Source: Candidatus Avimuribaculum pullicola
GTDB lineage: Bacteria > Bacteroidota > Bacteroidia > Bacteroidales > Muribaculaceae
Reading direction: 5' to 3'
Length of the DNA stretch: 64,000 bases
NCBI GenBank assembly: GCA_018716295.1
Contig: DVKC01000036.1
Span: 1-64,000 of the forward strand
Part shown: positions 51,022 to 59,420 of the stretch, in pieces
Layout: the number at the start of each line of letters is the position of its first letter
Position numbering within the stretch: position 1 is the first letter of the stretch
The notes under the pieces: model-generated
What the model was told of the DNA's origin: nothing
Databases searched by the model: none
The model's input: the letters and a program-made list of their open reading frames with translations, nothing else
Translations under genes and position numbers: made by a program

Positions 51022-52530
51022 TCAATTCATTGCGCCTGCAATTACTGCAAGGATTGTTTCGAGCGAATTATTGCCTTCGGGCTCTTCAATCACCAACTTA
51101 AGTGTTCCCGAACTCATGTCGTCCATTTCAACCTTGGCATAAGCACTAAATTGCATCCTTGGCATTATCGATACAATCATATTATTGGCACGCGAATCTT
51201 TAAGCAAGTTGGCATACAACCCCGATGGAGTTTTTTCAAAAATGCCACGTGCGATGTCGTTGTCATACATGCTCTCTTTCACTTGCTGAGGCATAGAACG
51301 GAAATGGAAGAAACCATCCTTGCTGCCGAAAGCAAACACTTGTGAACCGAGCAAATTGACCACATATTCGCTCCCCACCTTGGAGCAAGCTATGAACCCT
51401 TGCCCCTCGGCAGTCACTGTCGATTGTATCTTCTTGCACAAGTCATCGGCCTTGTCGGTCTTGATTGCTCCATACACCTGCACTTCGCGCTCGCGGCTTG
51501 TGATGTAGTCAACGTAGTTCCAACCGAGTGTCAGTGGCCCATCGATGCTGCCAAGGTATTCCATTGCCTCGTCTTTGGTAATGATACGCGAAACCTGCGG
51601 AGTGAAAACCTTGTCGAGAAGTGAGCCGAGTAATTCGTTCTTAACCATTTCCTCGCCATTGATTGAACCCGAGAACACAAGCTGCATATCGGCAGGGATA
51701 AACTTGAGTCCTTCGGCCGACGGCTTGCCGACAGCCTTGAGCGACTGCTTGATTATCTCGTTGTTCTCGTCATAGAACATCTTGCAATACAATTCAACTT
51801 CCTTTTTACCGAAATCGAGCGTATAGCCTATTCCGCGATAAGCATCAAGAAATCCAGCATATTCCGCACCATACATCTCGGTTATCACTTTGGCACCACC
51901 CATGGCCAAGATATTCTTATAATCGCCATACATAGCCATGTCGCCTTCGTGATTGAGGATTGCCATTGCATCGGCATTATCCTTGATCGATGTTTCACCG
52001 CCACCGGCAATGACACCTTTCAAGTAGCTATCAACATCATCACCCATATAATTGGCAACAACAACGAGAGAATTGCCCGTCAAGTAAGCGGCAGAACCGC
52101 GCCCCATGAGCTTTTCAATCTTGAACATGTCGCCATCGGCAACCAATGTCTTTCCAGTGCTGCTTTCGAGGAATGTTTTAGTGGCACCGGCATCTTTTAC
52201 AGGGACGATAAAAACCCCTTTTGCCGACTTGTCGCCAAACATATACACTTTCCCATCGAAATCAAAGCCCGATTGCGCCAATTGGCCAAGCATCTGCATG
52301 TCGTTGCTGCCCATGCCCTTTTCCACAACTGCGCTATAAGAGTCGGGGAATGTCACCTGACCATTTTCAACCTTTATCCCAGCCTTTTCGATGATTGACC
52401 CCACATTGACCGAACCGACATAGTCAACATCGGCAGGAATCATAGACAACATGTCGGTTGAAGACTCGTCCTTGCACGAAGCAAACACCATTGCCATTGC
52501 AAGCAACAGCATAAAACCTAACTTTTTCAT
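51022..52530 (-). CDS. DUF4836 family lipoprotein
   Basis: This 502-residue protein has a signal peptide with lipobox VFASC (Cys about residue 19), so it is probably an outer-membrane or periplasmic lipoprotein. The body matches the DUF4836 pattern: MIPADVDYVGSVNVGSIIEK near the N-terminus, GKVYMFGDKSAKGVFIVPVK, a middle segment DAMAILNHEGDMAMYGDYKN, LKFIPADMQLVFSGSINGEE, and a C-terminal strand-rich end. The family is widespread in Bacteroidales with no known function; it resembles proteins in which two halves of about 230 residues are related. It is monocistronic, with a terminator on each side. The family name comes from memory of this pattern. Confidence 0.8.
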   Translation of the reverse strand: MKKLGFMLLLAMAMVFASCKDESSTDMLSMIPADVDYVGSVNVGSIIEKAGIKVENGQVTFPDSYSAVVEKGMGSNDMQMLGQLAQSGFDFDGKVYMFGDKSAKGVFIVPVKDAGATKTFLESSTGKTLVADGDMFKIEKLMGRGSAAYLTGNSLVVVANYMGDDVDSYLKGVIAGGGETSIKDNADAMAILNHEGDMAMYGDYKNILAMGGAKVITEMYGAEYAGFLDAYRGIGYTLDFGKKEVELYCKMFYDENNEIIKQSLKAVGKPSAEGLKFIPADMQLVFSGSINGEEMVKNELLGSLLDKVFTPQVSRIITKDEAMEYLGSIDGPLTLGWNYVDYITSREREVQVYGAIKTDKADDLCKKIQSTVTAEGQGFIACSKVGSEYVVNLLGSQVFAFGSKDGFFHFRSMPQQVKESMYDNDIARGIFEKTPSGLYANLLKDSRANNMIVSIMPRMQFSAYAKVEMDDMSSGTLKLVIEEPEGNNSLETILAVIAGAMN

Positions 52531-52548
52531 AATAGCTTATTTTATAAT

Positions 52549-52574
52549 GGAGATGCCGACAAGCCGACATCTCC
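52549..52574 (-). terminator. Hairpin terminator after glgB
   Basis: GGAGATG (52549-52555) pairs with CATCTCC (52568-52574). It lies just past the glgB stop on the minus strand and is followed by an AT-rich tract, upstream of the DUF4836 start. Confidence 0.6.
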
Positions 52575-52605
52575 ACCTTTGTTAATAATTATCAAATTGT
52601 GTCAA

Positions 52606-54651
52606 TTACTCGGCCTTTTTGCAACGTCCGCGACGCTTTCGGGCAATCTTCAGCACCTGTGCCGAACGTGCTGGCAAGTAAAGCTTGAGCCACCCAAGAC
52701 CGTGAGGCGCATACAGCGGGTCGTCTTGCGTGAAGTGGTGCACACTCTCGTCGATGTTGCCATAGCCGCCATAACGCTTGGCGTCGCTGTCAAACACGCC
52801 ATCATATTCGCCCACAGGGGCAAGAATGCCGTAGTCAGTAAACGACTTTGTGGGGCTGAAGTTGAAGATGAACACATAGTCGCCGCGCTTGTAAGCCAGC
52901 ACCTGGTCGTCGTCCTTGTCCCACAATTTTTCCACTGGCAGTGCCTGGAAGTTCTTTATGCCACCCACAAGGTGTATCATATCGTTGTCGAAGTTATTGA
53001 GGTACTGGTACTTCAAGTCCTTGCGGTCAACGAGATCCCACTGGCGGCGGGCATACTTGTAGCTCCACCCGTTGCCTTCGCGCGGGAAGTCGATCCACTC
53101 GGGATGACCGAACTCGTTACCCATGAAGTTCAAGTAACCGCCATTGATAGTGGTGCAAGTCACAAGGCGTATCATCTTGTGCAACGCCATACCGCGGTCA
53201 ACGGTCATATTGTTGTCGCCCACCATCATGTGCCAATACATCTCACTATCGATAAGGCGGAAGATAATAGTCTTGTCGCCCACCAATGCCTGGTCGTGGC
53301 TTTCGGCATAGCTCACGGTCTTCTCGTTGTAACGGCGGTTGGTGAGTTCCCAGAATATCGAAGTCGGATGCCAGTCCTCGTCTTGTTTCTCCTTGATAGT
53401 CTTTATCCAGTAGTCGGGAATACCCATAGCCATGCGATAGTCAAATCCCATACCACCATCCTTGAACTTCAATGCCAAACCTGGCATACCGCTCATCTCC
53501 TCGGCAATGGTGATAGCATTGGGGTTCACCTGGTGGATAAGCAAGTTGGCAAGCGTCAGGTATGTGATGGCATTGGTATCTTGTGCGCCATTGTAATAGT
53601 CGTCATACGAGCTGAACCCTTGTCCGAGCCCATGGTTATAGTATAGCATCGAAGTCACACCATCGAAACGGAAACCATCGAAGTGGTATTCTTCAAGCCA
53701 GAACTTGCAGTTGGAGAGCAGGAAGTGCAGCACCTCGTTCTTGCCATAATCGAAGCAGAGCGAGTCCCATGCCGGGTGTTCGCGGCGACCGTCGCCATAG
53801 AAATAAAGGTCGTAGCTGCCATCGAAACGGCCAAGCCCCTCAACCTCGTTCTTCACCGCATGTGAGTGAACAATATCCATGATTACGGCGATACCCATCT
53901 TGTGAGCCTCGTCGATAAGCTTCTTCAAGTCTTCGGGAGTGCCGAAGCGGCTTGACGCAGCATAAAAACTCGACACGTGATAGCCAAACGAGCCATAGTA
54001 GGGATGTTCCTGTATGGCCATTATCTGTATGGCATTGTAGCCATCAGCTGCCACACGCGGCAATATGTTGGTACGGAATTCCTCGTATGTGCCCACACGC
54101 TCGGCATCTTGAGCCATACCTATGTGGCACTCATATATCAACAACGGAGCAACGTTGGGCTTGAAGTCTTTCACCTTGAAGCGGTATGAACGTGCCGGGG
54201 CCCACACCTGTGCCGAGAAGATGAGAGTCTGCTCATCTTGCACCACGCGGCGGGCATAAGCCGGAATGCGTTCGCCCTCGCCGCCGTTCCATCTCATTTT
54301 CAGCTTGTAAAGGTCGCCGTGTTTCAACATCTCGGGAGCAAGCGTGATTTCCCACACACCGTTGTCGATACGCGTGAGTTTATATTCATCGCGCTCCTGC
54401 CAGTCGTTGAACGTGCCTATCATGTGTATCGATGTGGCATGCGGTGCCCACTCGCGGAACACCCAGCCTGTCTTGGTCTTGTGCAGCCCGAAATAATTGT
54501 GGGCGTTGGCAAAGTCATTAAGCGTCATTTTCCCACCGCCAGTCAATTCTTTTTCCTTGCGAAGCACATCTTCATGCCGACCGTTGATGGCATCGGCATA
54601 CGGCTCAAGCCACGGGTCATTTTTGATTATCGGTAGAACCTTCTTTCTCAT
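52606..54651 (-). CDS. glgB: 1,4-alpha-glucan branching enzyme, GH13_8 (eukaryote-like) type
   Basis: GlgB forms alpha-1,6 branches in glycogen. The 681-residue protein has an N-terminal CBM48 (GWVFREWAPHATSIHMIGTF), the catalytic GH13 barrel and a C-terminal beta domain ending in basic KIARKRRGRCKK. Catalytic residues are the nucleophile Asp in DGFRFDGVTSMLYYNHG, the acid Glu in ITIAEEMSGMPGLALKFKDG and Asp in VSYAESHDQALVGDKT. DIVHSHAVKN and GNEFGHPEWIDFPREGNGW mark the GH13_8 subfamily, closer to eukaryotic branching enzymes than to E. coli GlgB. The start at 54651 is preferred to an in-frame extension that would begin upstream of the promoter box. No other glycogen gene is near. Confidence 0.95.
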   Translation of the reverse strand: MRKKVLPIIKNDPWLEPYADAINGRHEDVLRKEKELTGGGKMTLNDFANAHNYFGLHKTKTGWVFREWAPHATSIHMIGTFNDWQERDEYKLTRIDNGVWEITLAPEMLKHGDLYKLKMRWNGGEGERIPAYARRVVQDEQTLIFSAQVWAPARSYRFKVKDFKPNVAPLLIYECHIGMAQDAERVGTYEEFRTNILPRVAADGYNAIQIMAIQEHPYYGSFGYHVSSFYAASSRFGTPEDLKKLIDEAHKMGIAVIMDIVHSHAVKNEVEGLGRFDGSYDLYFYGDGRREHPAWDSLCFDYGKNEVLHFLLSNCKFWLEEYHFDGFRFDGVTSMLYYNHGLGQGFSSYDDYYNGAQDTNAITYLTLANLLIHQVNPNAITIAEEMSGMPGLALKFKDGGMGFDYRMAMGIPDYWIKTIKEKQDEDWHPTSIFWELTNRRYNEKTVSYAESHDQALVGDKTIIFRLIDSEMYWHMMVGDNNMTVDRGMALHKMIRLVTCTTINGGYLNFMGNEFGHPEWIDFPREGNGWSYKYARRQWDLVDRKDLKYQYLNNFDNDMIHLVGGIKNFQALPVEKLWDKDDDQVLAYKRGDYVFIFNFSPTKSFTDYGILAPVGEYDGVFDSDAKRYGGYGNIDESVHHFTQDDPLYAPHGLGWLKLYLPARSAQVLKIARKRRGRCKKAE

Positions 54652-54689
54652 GCTGTGTAATTTTTTATAAGTTATAGTATTAGTAATAA

Positions 54690-54697
54690 CAAAAGTA
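54690..54697 (-). promoter_or_regulatory. -7 box for glgB
   Basis: Minus-strand TACTTTTG fits TAnnTTTG and lies about 40 bases before the ATG at 54651. Confidence 0.55.
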
Positions 54698-54876
54698 GAA
54701 ATAATTTCGCAAGTTTCCCACAATAAACGCATAAAAACTTATCACCTACCTACATACTGCGGCGGCATCACCTTTTTGCTAAAAAAAGATTAAGAATATT
54801 TAAACGGCTATGCAATTTCTACGCATCTTGCTTAATTTGCAATTATCATATTTTTCACACATAAAACATATAAACG

Positions 54877-56184
54877 ATGAAACACTTACTAATGAGTTTT
54901 TTGGTCGGCACGATGATTTTACTGTCGGCCTGCAGCGATGAGGACGGACCCAAAACAAACGAAATTCCCGACCGAGTTTTGGAAGCATTCAACAGCCAAT
55001 ACCCCGATGCCACCAATGTGAGCTGGGAAACCCGCGACGAATATGCCGTGGCAAGTTTCACCATTGAGGTGCGCAGCATGACGACCGAGGGACGAAGCAT
55101 GGCATGGTATCGTATGAGCGATGCCCGATGGTCAATGAGCGACATCGACATACACTACAACCATTTGCCCCAAGCAGTGAAAACATCATTTGAAGCTACC
55201 GAGTATGCCCAAGCCCCTTGGCATCGGGACGATGATGTAGATGTCATAACCCGTGCCGGATATGACGAAACCTTATATGTCATTGAAGTGGAGAAAAACG
55301 AGAATGGCATTGAAACCGAAGTTGAACTTTATTACACTGCCGATGGCATATTGGTGAACACTATCATCGAGGCCGACAAAGAAGATGACCATAGCCATTT
55401 GCTGCCAAGCGAAAGCCCGTCGGGCATAACCGAATGGCTCAACCAGCACTTCCCAGGTGCGCGCATCATTGAAATTGACCGCGAAAACGGCGGCACCGAG
55501 GTTGACTTGATATACAACGGCAAGAAACACGAAGTGGTGTTCTCGTCGTCGAGCCAGTGGATTTACACCAAAACCGAATATGACCGCCGCGACATAGGGC
55601 AAATAGAACAAGCCGTCATGGCCGCATTAAAAACATCGGAACACTACACCTCCGACAACCGCATCGACGACATCGACCGTTACGAAACAGCCACAGGCGA
55701 AACATTCTATTGCTTCGAACTCGAAACACGCTTTGACGACGATATCGAAGTGTATATCTCGATTGACGGCGAAATATTGCCGGGACGACCTTCGCTGGGG
55801 ACATCGGGCGGTGGTGCCGCAGTGAACAGCGATATCGAAGCATTCATTGCTGAAAGATATCCTGGCGCAACCATCATTGAAAAAGACAACGACGATGGCT
55901 ATATCGAAGTGGAAATACTCCATGATGGATTGGAAAAAGAGGTGGTTTTCAACGGTCGCAACGAATGGATACGCACCGAGTGGGAAATACATCGAAACCA
56001 ACTCCCCGCCGAGGTAATCGAAGTGATTGAAAAAGCTGGATACTCGTCACGACATATCGACGACGACATCGATGTAATCGAAACCGATGCCGGACTCAAG
56101 TATGAAGTGGAGATAGAGGACGGACACACCGACATCAAGCTGATAATCACCAATGGCACGATAACCGACATACTCCGAGATTAA
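54877..56184 (+). CDS. Lipoprotein with tandem PepSY-like (BLIP-like) domains
   Basis: This 435-residue protein begins with a signal peptide and lipobox LLSAC (Cys about residue 19). It contains at least three related modules of about 130 residues, each starting with a helix of the form (V)xxAFxxxYPxAxxxxWE: PDRVLEAFNSQYPDATNVSW (about 32), ITEWLNQHFPGARIIEIDRE (about 187) and DIEAFIAERYPGATIIEKDN (about 320). Each is followed by strands such as EVDLIYNGKKHEVVF or EVEILHDGLEKEVVF. This is the PepSY-like/BLIP-like fold of Bacteroidales periplasmic proteins, with possible protease- or ligand-binding roles. It is very acidic. It has its own terminator and does not overlap its neighbours. Confidence 0.85.
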   Translation: MKHLLMSFLVGTMILLSACSDEDGPKTNEIPDRVLEAFNSQYPDATNVSWETRDEYAVASFTIEVRSMTTEGRSMAWYRMSDARWSMSDIDIHYNHLPQAVKTSFEATEYAQAPWHRDDDVDVITRAGYDETLYVIEVEKNENGIETEVELYYTADGILVNTIIEADKEDDHSHLLPSESPSGITEWLNQHFPGARIIEIDRENGGTEVDLIYNGKKHEVVFSSSSQWIYTKTEYDRRDIGQIEQAVMAALKTSEHYTSDNRIDDIDRYETATGETFYCFELETRFDDDIEVYISIDGEILPGRPSLGTSGGGAAVNSDIEAFIAERYPGATIIEKDNDDGYIEVEILHDGLEKEVVFNGRNEWIRTEWEIHRNQLPAEVIEVIEKAGYSSRHIDDDIDVIETDAGLKYEVEIEDGHTDIKLIITNGTITDILRD

Positions 56185-56259
56185 ACACCAATCGGCATAA
56201 AAGCCTTTTCTAAACACTTTTTGCGGTCTATGACCCTTAAGTGTCAAACATCAAACACC

Positions 56260-56290
56260 GAGCAAGGGCATCAATAACACGCCCTTGCTC
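56260..56290 (+). terminator. Hairpin terminator
   Basis: GAGCAAGGGC (56260-56269) and GCCCTTGCTC (56281-56290) form a perfect 10-bp stem with an 11-base loop, followed by ATTTCAT. It lies between the PepSY-like and EEP genes. Confidence 0.75.
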
Positions 56291-56316
56291 ATTTCATACC
56301 TCTAATAACACATATT

Positions 56317-57093
56317 ATGACACCACTACGAAAAATACTGCTGCTTGCAGTTGTTGCATTGATGACAACCGTTGCCTACGGGCAAGACACACTGCAAGTG
56401 CGCATTATGACATATAACATGCGTTTCGGCGAACGAGCCTCAATCGAAGATTTCGCAGCATTTATCAAGCAGCAAGCCCCCGACTTCGTAGCATTGCAAG
56501 AAGTTGATTGCCGCAACAGCCGCAATGACACGCCACAGCACAACGGGCGTGACTTTATCGCCGACCTTGCCCAACAGACAGGCATGTTCGGGCTGTATGG
56601 GAAAGCGATAAACTTTGCCGGTGGCTACTATGGCATTGGCATCTTGTCGAAATATCCATATATCGAGGTCAAAAAGACAATGCTTCCCAACCCCAAAGGC
56701 AACGAACAGCGTGTATTGCTTGAGGCCTCTTTTGAATTGCCACACGACACACTGACTATGGCTTGCACACACCTCGACTATGAATACCCCACAGTGATTG
56801 AAGAGCAAACGGCATTCCTGTGCCAGCATTTTGAGCACCACGACTCGCCGACAATAATTGCCGGTGATTTCAACACAACTCCAGAAACAAGGGCTATAAA
56901 CATCATGACGAAAAACTGGAACAATCTGAGCGGAGATGCACCGACATACCCATCAGAAGCTCCAAGCAAAAAACTCGACTACATTTTCACCGACCAGCAC
57001 CACAATTGGAGTGTGGTAAATGCCAGTACCATACAAACACATCTTTCCGACCATTTGCCCATAATCTGCAACCTGATTCTTGTAAAACCGTAA
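56317..57093 (+). CDS. Secreted endonuclease/exonuclease/phosphatase (EEP) family hydrolase
   Basis: This 258-residue protein has a signal peptide (about 1-22, ending near VAYG) and the EEP fold. Motifs are RIMTYNMRFGERASIEDFAA at the start, DFVALQEVDCRNSRNDTP with the metal Glu, LTMACTHLDYEYPTVIEEQT with the His/Asp pair, TIIAGDFNTTPETRAINIM with the catalytic Asp and Asn, and the C-terminal THLSDHLPIICNLI with the final Asp/His. Relatives include DNases, sphingomyelinases and sugar-phosphate phosphatases. The substrate is unknown. It is likely periplasmic or surface-exposed. Confidence 0.93.
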   Translation: MTPLRKILLLAVVALMTTVAYGQDTLQVRIMTYNMRFGERASIEDFAAFIKQQAPDFVALQEVDCRNSRNDTPQHNGRDFIADLAQQTGMFGLYGKAINFAGGYYGIGILSKYPYIEVKKTMLPNPKGNEQRVLLEASFELPHDTLTMACTHLDYEYPTVIEEQTAFLCQHFEHHDSPTIIAGDFNTTPETRAINIMTKNWNNLSGDAPTYPSEAPSKKLDYIFTDQHHNWSVVNASTIQTHLSDHLPIICNLILVKP

Positions 57094-57124
57094 TTCGGGT
57101 ACATAGCATCGAACCGCTAATGCA

Positions 57125-57132
57125 TATCTTTG
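57125..57132 (+). promoter_or_regulatory. -7 box for the aldo/keto reductase gene
   Basis: TATCTTTG fits TAnnTTTG, about 33 bases before the ATG at 57165. Confidence 0.55.
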
Positions 57133-57164
57133 CAAACAGGAAAGAAATCTTTTAACATACATCT

Positions 57165-58259
57165 ATGGAATACCGCAAGCTGCCACACGGCAATGAACAA
57201 ATAAGTGTTATAGGCATAGGCTCAAGCGCACTTGGCGCGGCCGAAGAGAGTGAAATAGAACGCACCGTCGCCACCGCCATCGAAGCCGGCATCAACTACT
57301 TCGACATGGCTTCGGCATCAGCTCGTCCTTTCGCCCCATACGGGCGGGTGCTGAGCGGGTGCCGCCAGCAAGTGTACCTGCAAGTGCATTTCGGTGCCAA
57401 CTACGAAACCGGCGAATATGGCTGGACTACCGACCTCGACACCGTGCGGCGTTCCATCGAGTGGCAATTGCGGCAGTTGCAGACCGACTATATCGACTTC
57501 GGCTTCATACACTGCATCGACAGCGACGACGACTTGAAGAAATATGTCGATGGCGGGATTTACGAATACCTGTTACAGATGCAATCGGCAGGTGTAGTGC
57601 GCCATATAGGCATGTCAACGCACACGCCATCGGCTGCCAGCCCCATTATCAACTTGGACGCGATAGACATGCTCATGTTCAGCATCAATCCGGGCTATGA
57701 CTACAGCATCGGGGAATTTGCATTCGGCAATGCTGCCGAGCGTATGGCTCTTTATCACCAATGCGAGGCCAAGGGTGTAGGCATATCGGTGATGAAACCT
57801 TTCAGCGCAGGTCAGTTGCTCGATGCCAAGGTTTCACCTTTCGGCAAGGCATTGACACGATACCAGTGCCTGCAATATGCGCTCGACAAGCCAGGAGTGC
57901 TCACGGTGCTGCCAGGAGTGCGCGGCATCGACGACCTCAACGACATTCTCGGCTTCTGCAACGCCACTGCCGAGGAGCGCGACTATTCCGAGATTGGCAC
58001 ATTCGCTCCGCGCGAGGTGGAGGGCGTATGCGTGTATTGCAACCACTGCCAGCCATGCCCGCAACATCTCGACGTGGGACTGATAAACAAATACTACGAC
58101 CTTGCCCGCGTGGGCGACACACTTGCCGCCGACCATTACGCCAAGCTCGCCGTCAAGGCATCGGAATGCATCGCTTGCGGCCACTGCAACAGCCGCTGCC
58201 CATTCCACGTCGATCAAGTGTCACGCATGGCCCAAATCGCCGCCTACTTCGGCCAATAA
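57165..58259 (+). CDS. Aldo/keto reductase with a C-terminal 2[4Fe-4S] ferredoxin domain
   Basis: This 364-residue protein joins an aldo/keto reductase barrel (about 1-270) to a ferredoxin-like domain. In the first part, VIGIGSSALGAAEESEIERT, INYFDMASASARPFAPYGRV and LQTDYIDFGFIHCIDSDDDL give the usual strand order, but the Tyr/His active site of classical AKRs is not obvious, as in this subfamily. The second part has two cysteine clusters for [4Fe-4S] binding: CVYCNHCQPCPQHLDVGLIN and CIACGHCNSRCPFHVDQVSR. Such proteins are common in anaerobes and probably reduce a carbonyl using ferredoxin. The substrate is unknown. Confidence 0.92.
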   Translation: MEYRKLPHGNEQISVIGIGSSALGAAEESEIERTVATAIEAGINYFDMASASARPFAPYGRVLSGCRQQVYLQVHFGANYETGEYGWTTDLDTVRRSIEWQLRQLQTDYIDFGFIHCIDSDDDLKKYVDGGIYEYLLQMQSAGVVRHIGMSTHTPSAASPIINLDAIDMLMFSINPGYDYSIGEFAFGNAAERMALYHQCEAKGVGISVMKPFSAGQLLDAKVSPFGKALTRYQCLQYALDKPGVLTVLPGVRGIDDLNDILGFCNATAEERDYSEIGTFAPREVEGVCVYCNHCQPCPQHLDVGLINKYYDLARVGDTLAADHYAKLAVKASECIACGHCNSRCPFHVDQVSRMAQIAAYFGQ

Positions 58260-58314
58260 CCCGATTTTTTTGAAAATAATCTCCATTGCGCAGAAAGGCT
58301 GCACTGCGGCCCGC

Positions 58315-58322
58315 TACCTTTG
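58315..58322 (+). promoter_or_regulatory. -7 box for the tRNA cluster
   Basis: TACCTTTG fits TAnnTTTG and ends 12 bases before tRNA-Ser. Confidence 0.6.
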
Positions 58323-58333
58323 CATTGCCAAAC

Positions 58334-58421
58334 GGAAACATGGGTGAGTGGACGAAACCAGCACACTGCTAACGTGCCGAGCCGCGACACGGTTCCGAAG
58401 GTTCGAATCCTTCTGTTTCCG
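58334..58421 (+). tRNA. tRNA-Ser(GCT)
   Basis: 88 bases with the acceptor stem GGAAACA/TGTTTCC, a long variable arm, anticodon loop CTGCTAA (anticodon GCT) and discriminator G73, the serine identity base. CCA is not encoded. First of three clustered tRNAs. Confidence 0.9.
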
Positions 58422-58430
58422 CAACAGCAA

Positions 58431-58504
58431 GGCGGGGTAGCTCAATTGGAGAGAGCGATTGCCTACGAAGCAATAGGTTGTGAGTTCGAGTCCCACCCCC
58501 GTCA
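58431..58504 (+). tRNA. tRNA-Arg(ACG)
   Basis: 74 bases with acceptor GGCGGGG/CCCCGTC (one G/T pair), D arm TAGCTCAATTGGAGAGAGC, anticodon loop CTACGAA (ACG) and T arm GTGAGTTCGAGTCCCAC (one mismatch). Discriminator A; CCA is not encoded. Confidence 0.9.
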
Positions 58505-58514
58505 CTTCGTTTCT

Positions 58515-58590
58515 GGAACTTTGGCAGACATGGTGTATGCGCAGGACTGAAAATCCTGAGAACGCGGTTCGACTCCGCGAGGTTCCACCA
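58515..58590 (+). tRNA. tRNA-Phe(GAA), CCA encoded
   Basis: 76 bases with acceptor GGAACTT/AGGTTCC, a D arm with a three-pair stem GCA/TGC, anticodon arm CAGGA-CTGAAAA-TCCTG (anticodon GAA), T arm CGCGGTTCGACTCCGCG, discriminator A and encoded CCA at 58588-58590. The other two tRNAs of the cluster lack CCA. Confidence 0.9.
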
Positions 58591-58602
58591 CAGTTGTATT
58601 TG

Positions 58603-59010
58603 TCACAGCAGGCACAGCAGCTTGCACCGCAACTTCAATAACACCGAACGCAGTTCGGTTAAAGTTCCGCCATCAGGCACTTCATCTATCAACGACACGG
58701 CTTTTTCCACCAATTCGTAATCAGCAGTATTCAACGGATTGCCGTTGATTGAATAACCAGCGTCGGCATACCTGTAATACTTATTGTCGTAAACTTCGAT
58801 TGGCGCATTATAGCCCAGCTTGTCCGACCTCATGATTTGCAAGTCGGCCTGTACGGTCCTTTTCGACACCCCCTTGGCTATGCCCTCCATCTCGTAAAGG
58901 GCATCGGAACAGGCTTCTACCAAGTCCTCGATAGTCCATCTCCTATACCTGTTCCTCAGGCACTTGTCTATCGTCTTATATCTTATTAATGCATTCTTAT
59001 TTGCTGGCAT
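58603..59010 (-). pseudogene. Truncated WYL-type transcriptional regulator
   Basis: This 135-residue product covers only the N-terminal part of a WYL-domain regulator: RYKTIDKCLRNRYRRWTIED and GIAKGVSKRTVQADLQIMRS (the winged-helix DNA-binding part), followed by PIEVYDNKYYRYADAGYSIN and TADYELVEKAVSLIDEVP. Full-length Bacteroidales relatives are over 300 residues with a WYL ligand domain, which is missing here. The frame ends 12 bases from the 3' end of tRNA-Phe, so the gene was probably cut by recombination at the tRNA. It may be non-functional or act as a short repressor. Confidence 0.75.
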
Positions 59011-59420
59011 GGATTTGATTTCTTAAAAATTATGTGGATAATTATTTGAGAATGTGCCACACCAGCGACAAAGGAGCCGCCACCAAGGCGGGCACAAAAA
59101 AAATCGGAAAGCATTGCGAGCTTCCCGACCCATCCTTTATCTCTGTACAACGTTGAAAGTTGATATGCTTTATTCCGAGAATACTTGAATTTGCCGTCGG
59201 GACAGTTCCACAAACACACGTCGCCTCAAGTTGCTAAATCGAATACCGCAGCAACTTACGCCGCAACTGAGCTGCAGCCTCCCCCAAGAACTGATATTTA
59301 CAGTAGCCTCAATTTCCATCGTCTTCAAAATATCGTGTGCAAAGTTACAACCAATCTGCGCAATCTTTCTGCACACCCCAAAAAATTTTTATTGTATAAT
59401 TCCCCACATCATTTGCCATT
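59011..59420. other. Gap between the truncated WYL gene and the second Septu-like module
   Basis: No gene is certain. On the minus strand a 49-codon frame (59170-59319, starting MEIEATVNISSWGRL and ending RRQIQVFSE) lies just after a TAACTTTG box at 59340-59347. The peptide is Cys- and Arg-rich and matches nothing I know; it could be a small protein, a small RNA or remnant DNA. An overlapping second frame (58986-59219) carries LGGGSFVAGVAHSQIIIH and is equally unassigned. Confidence 0.35.
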
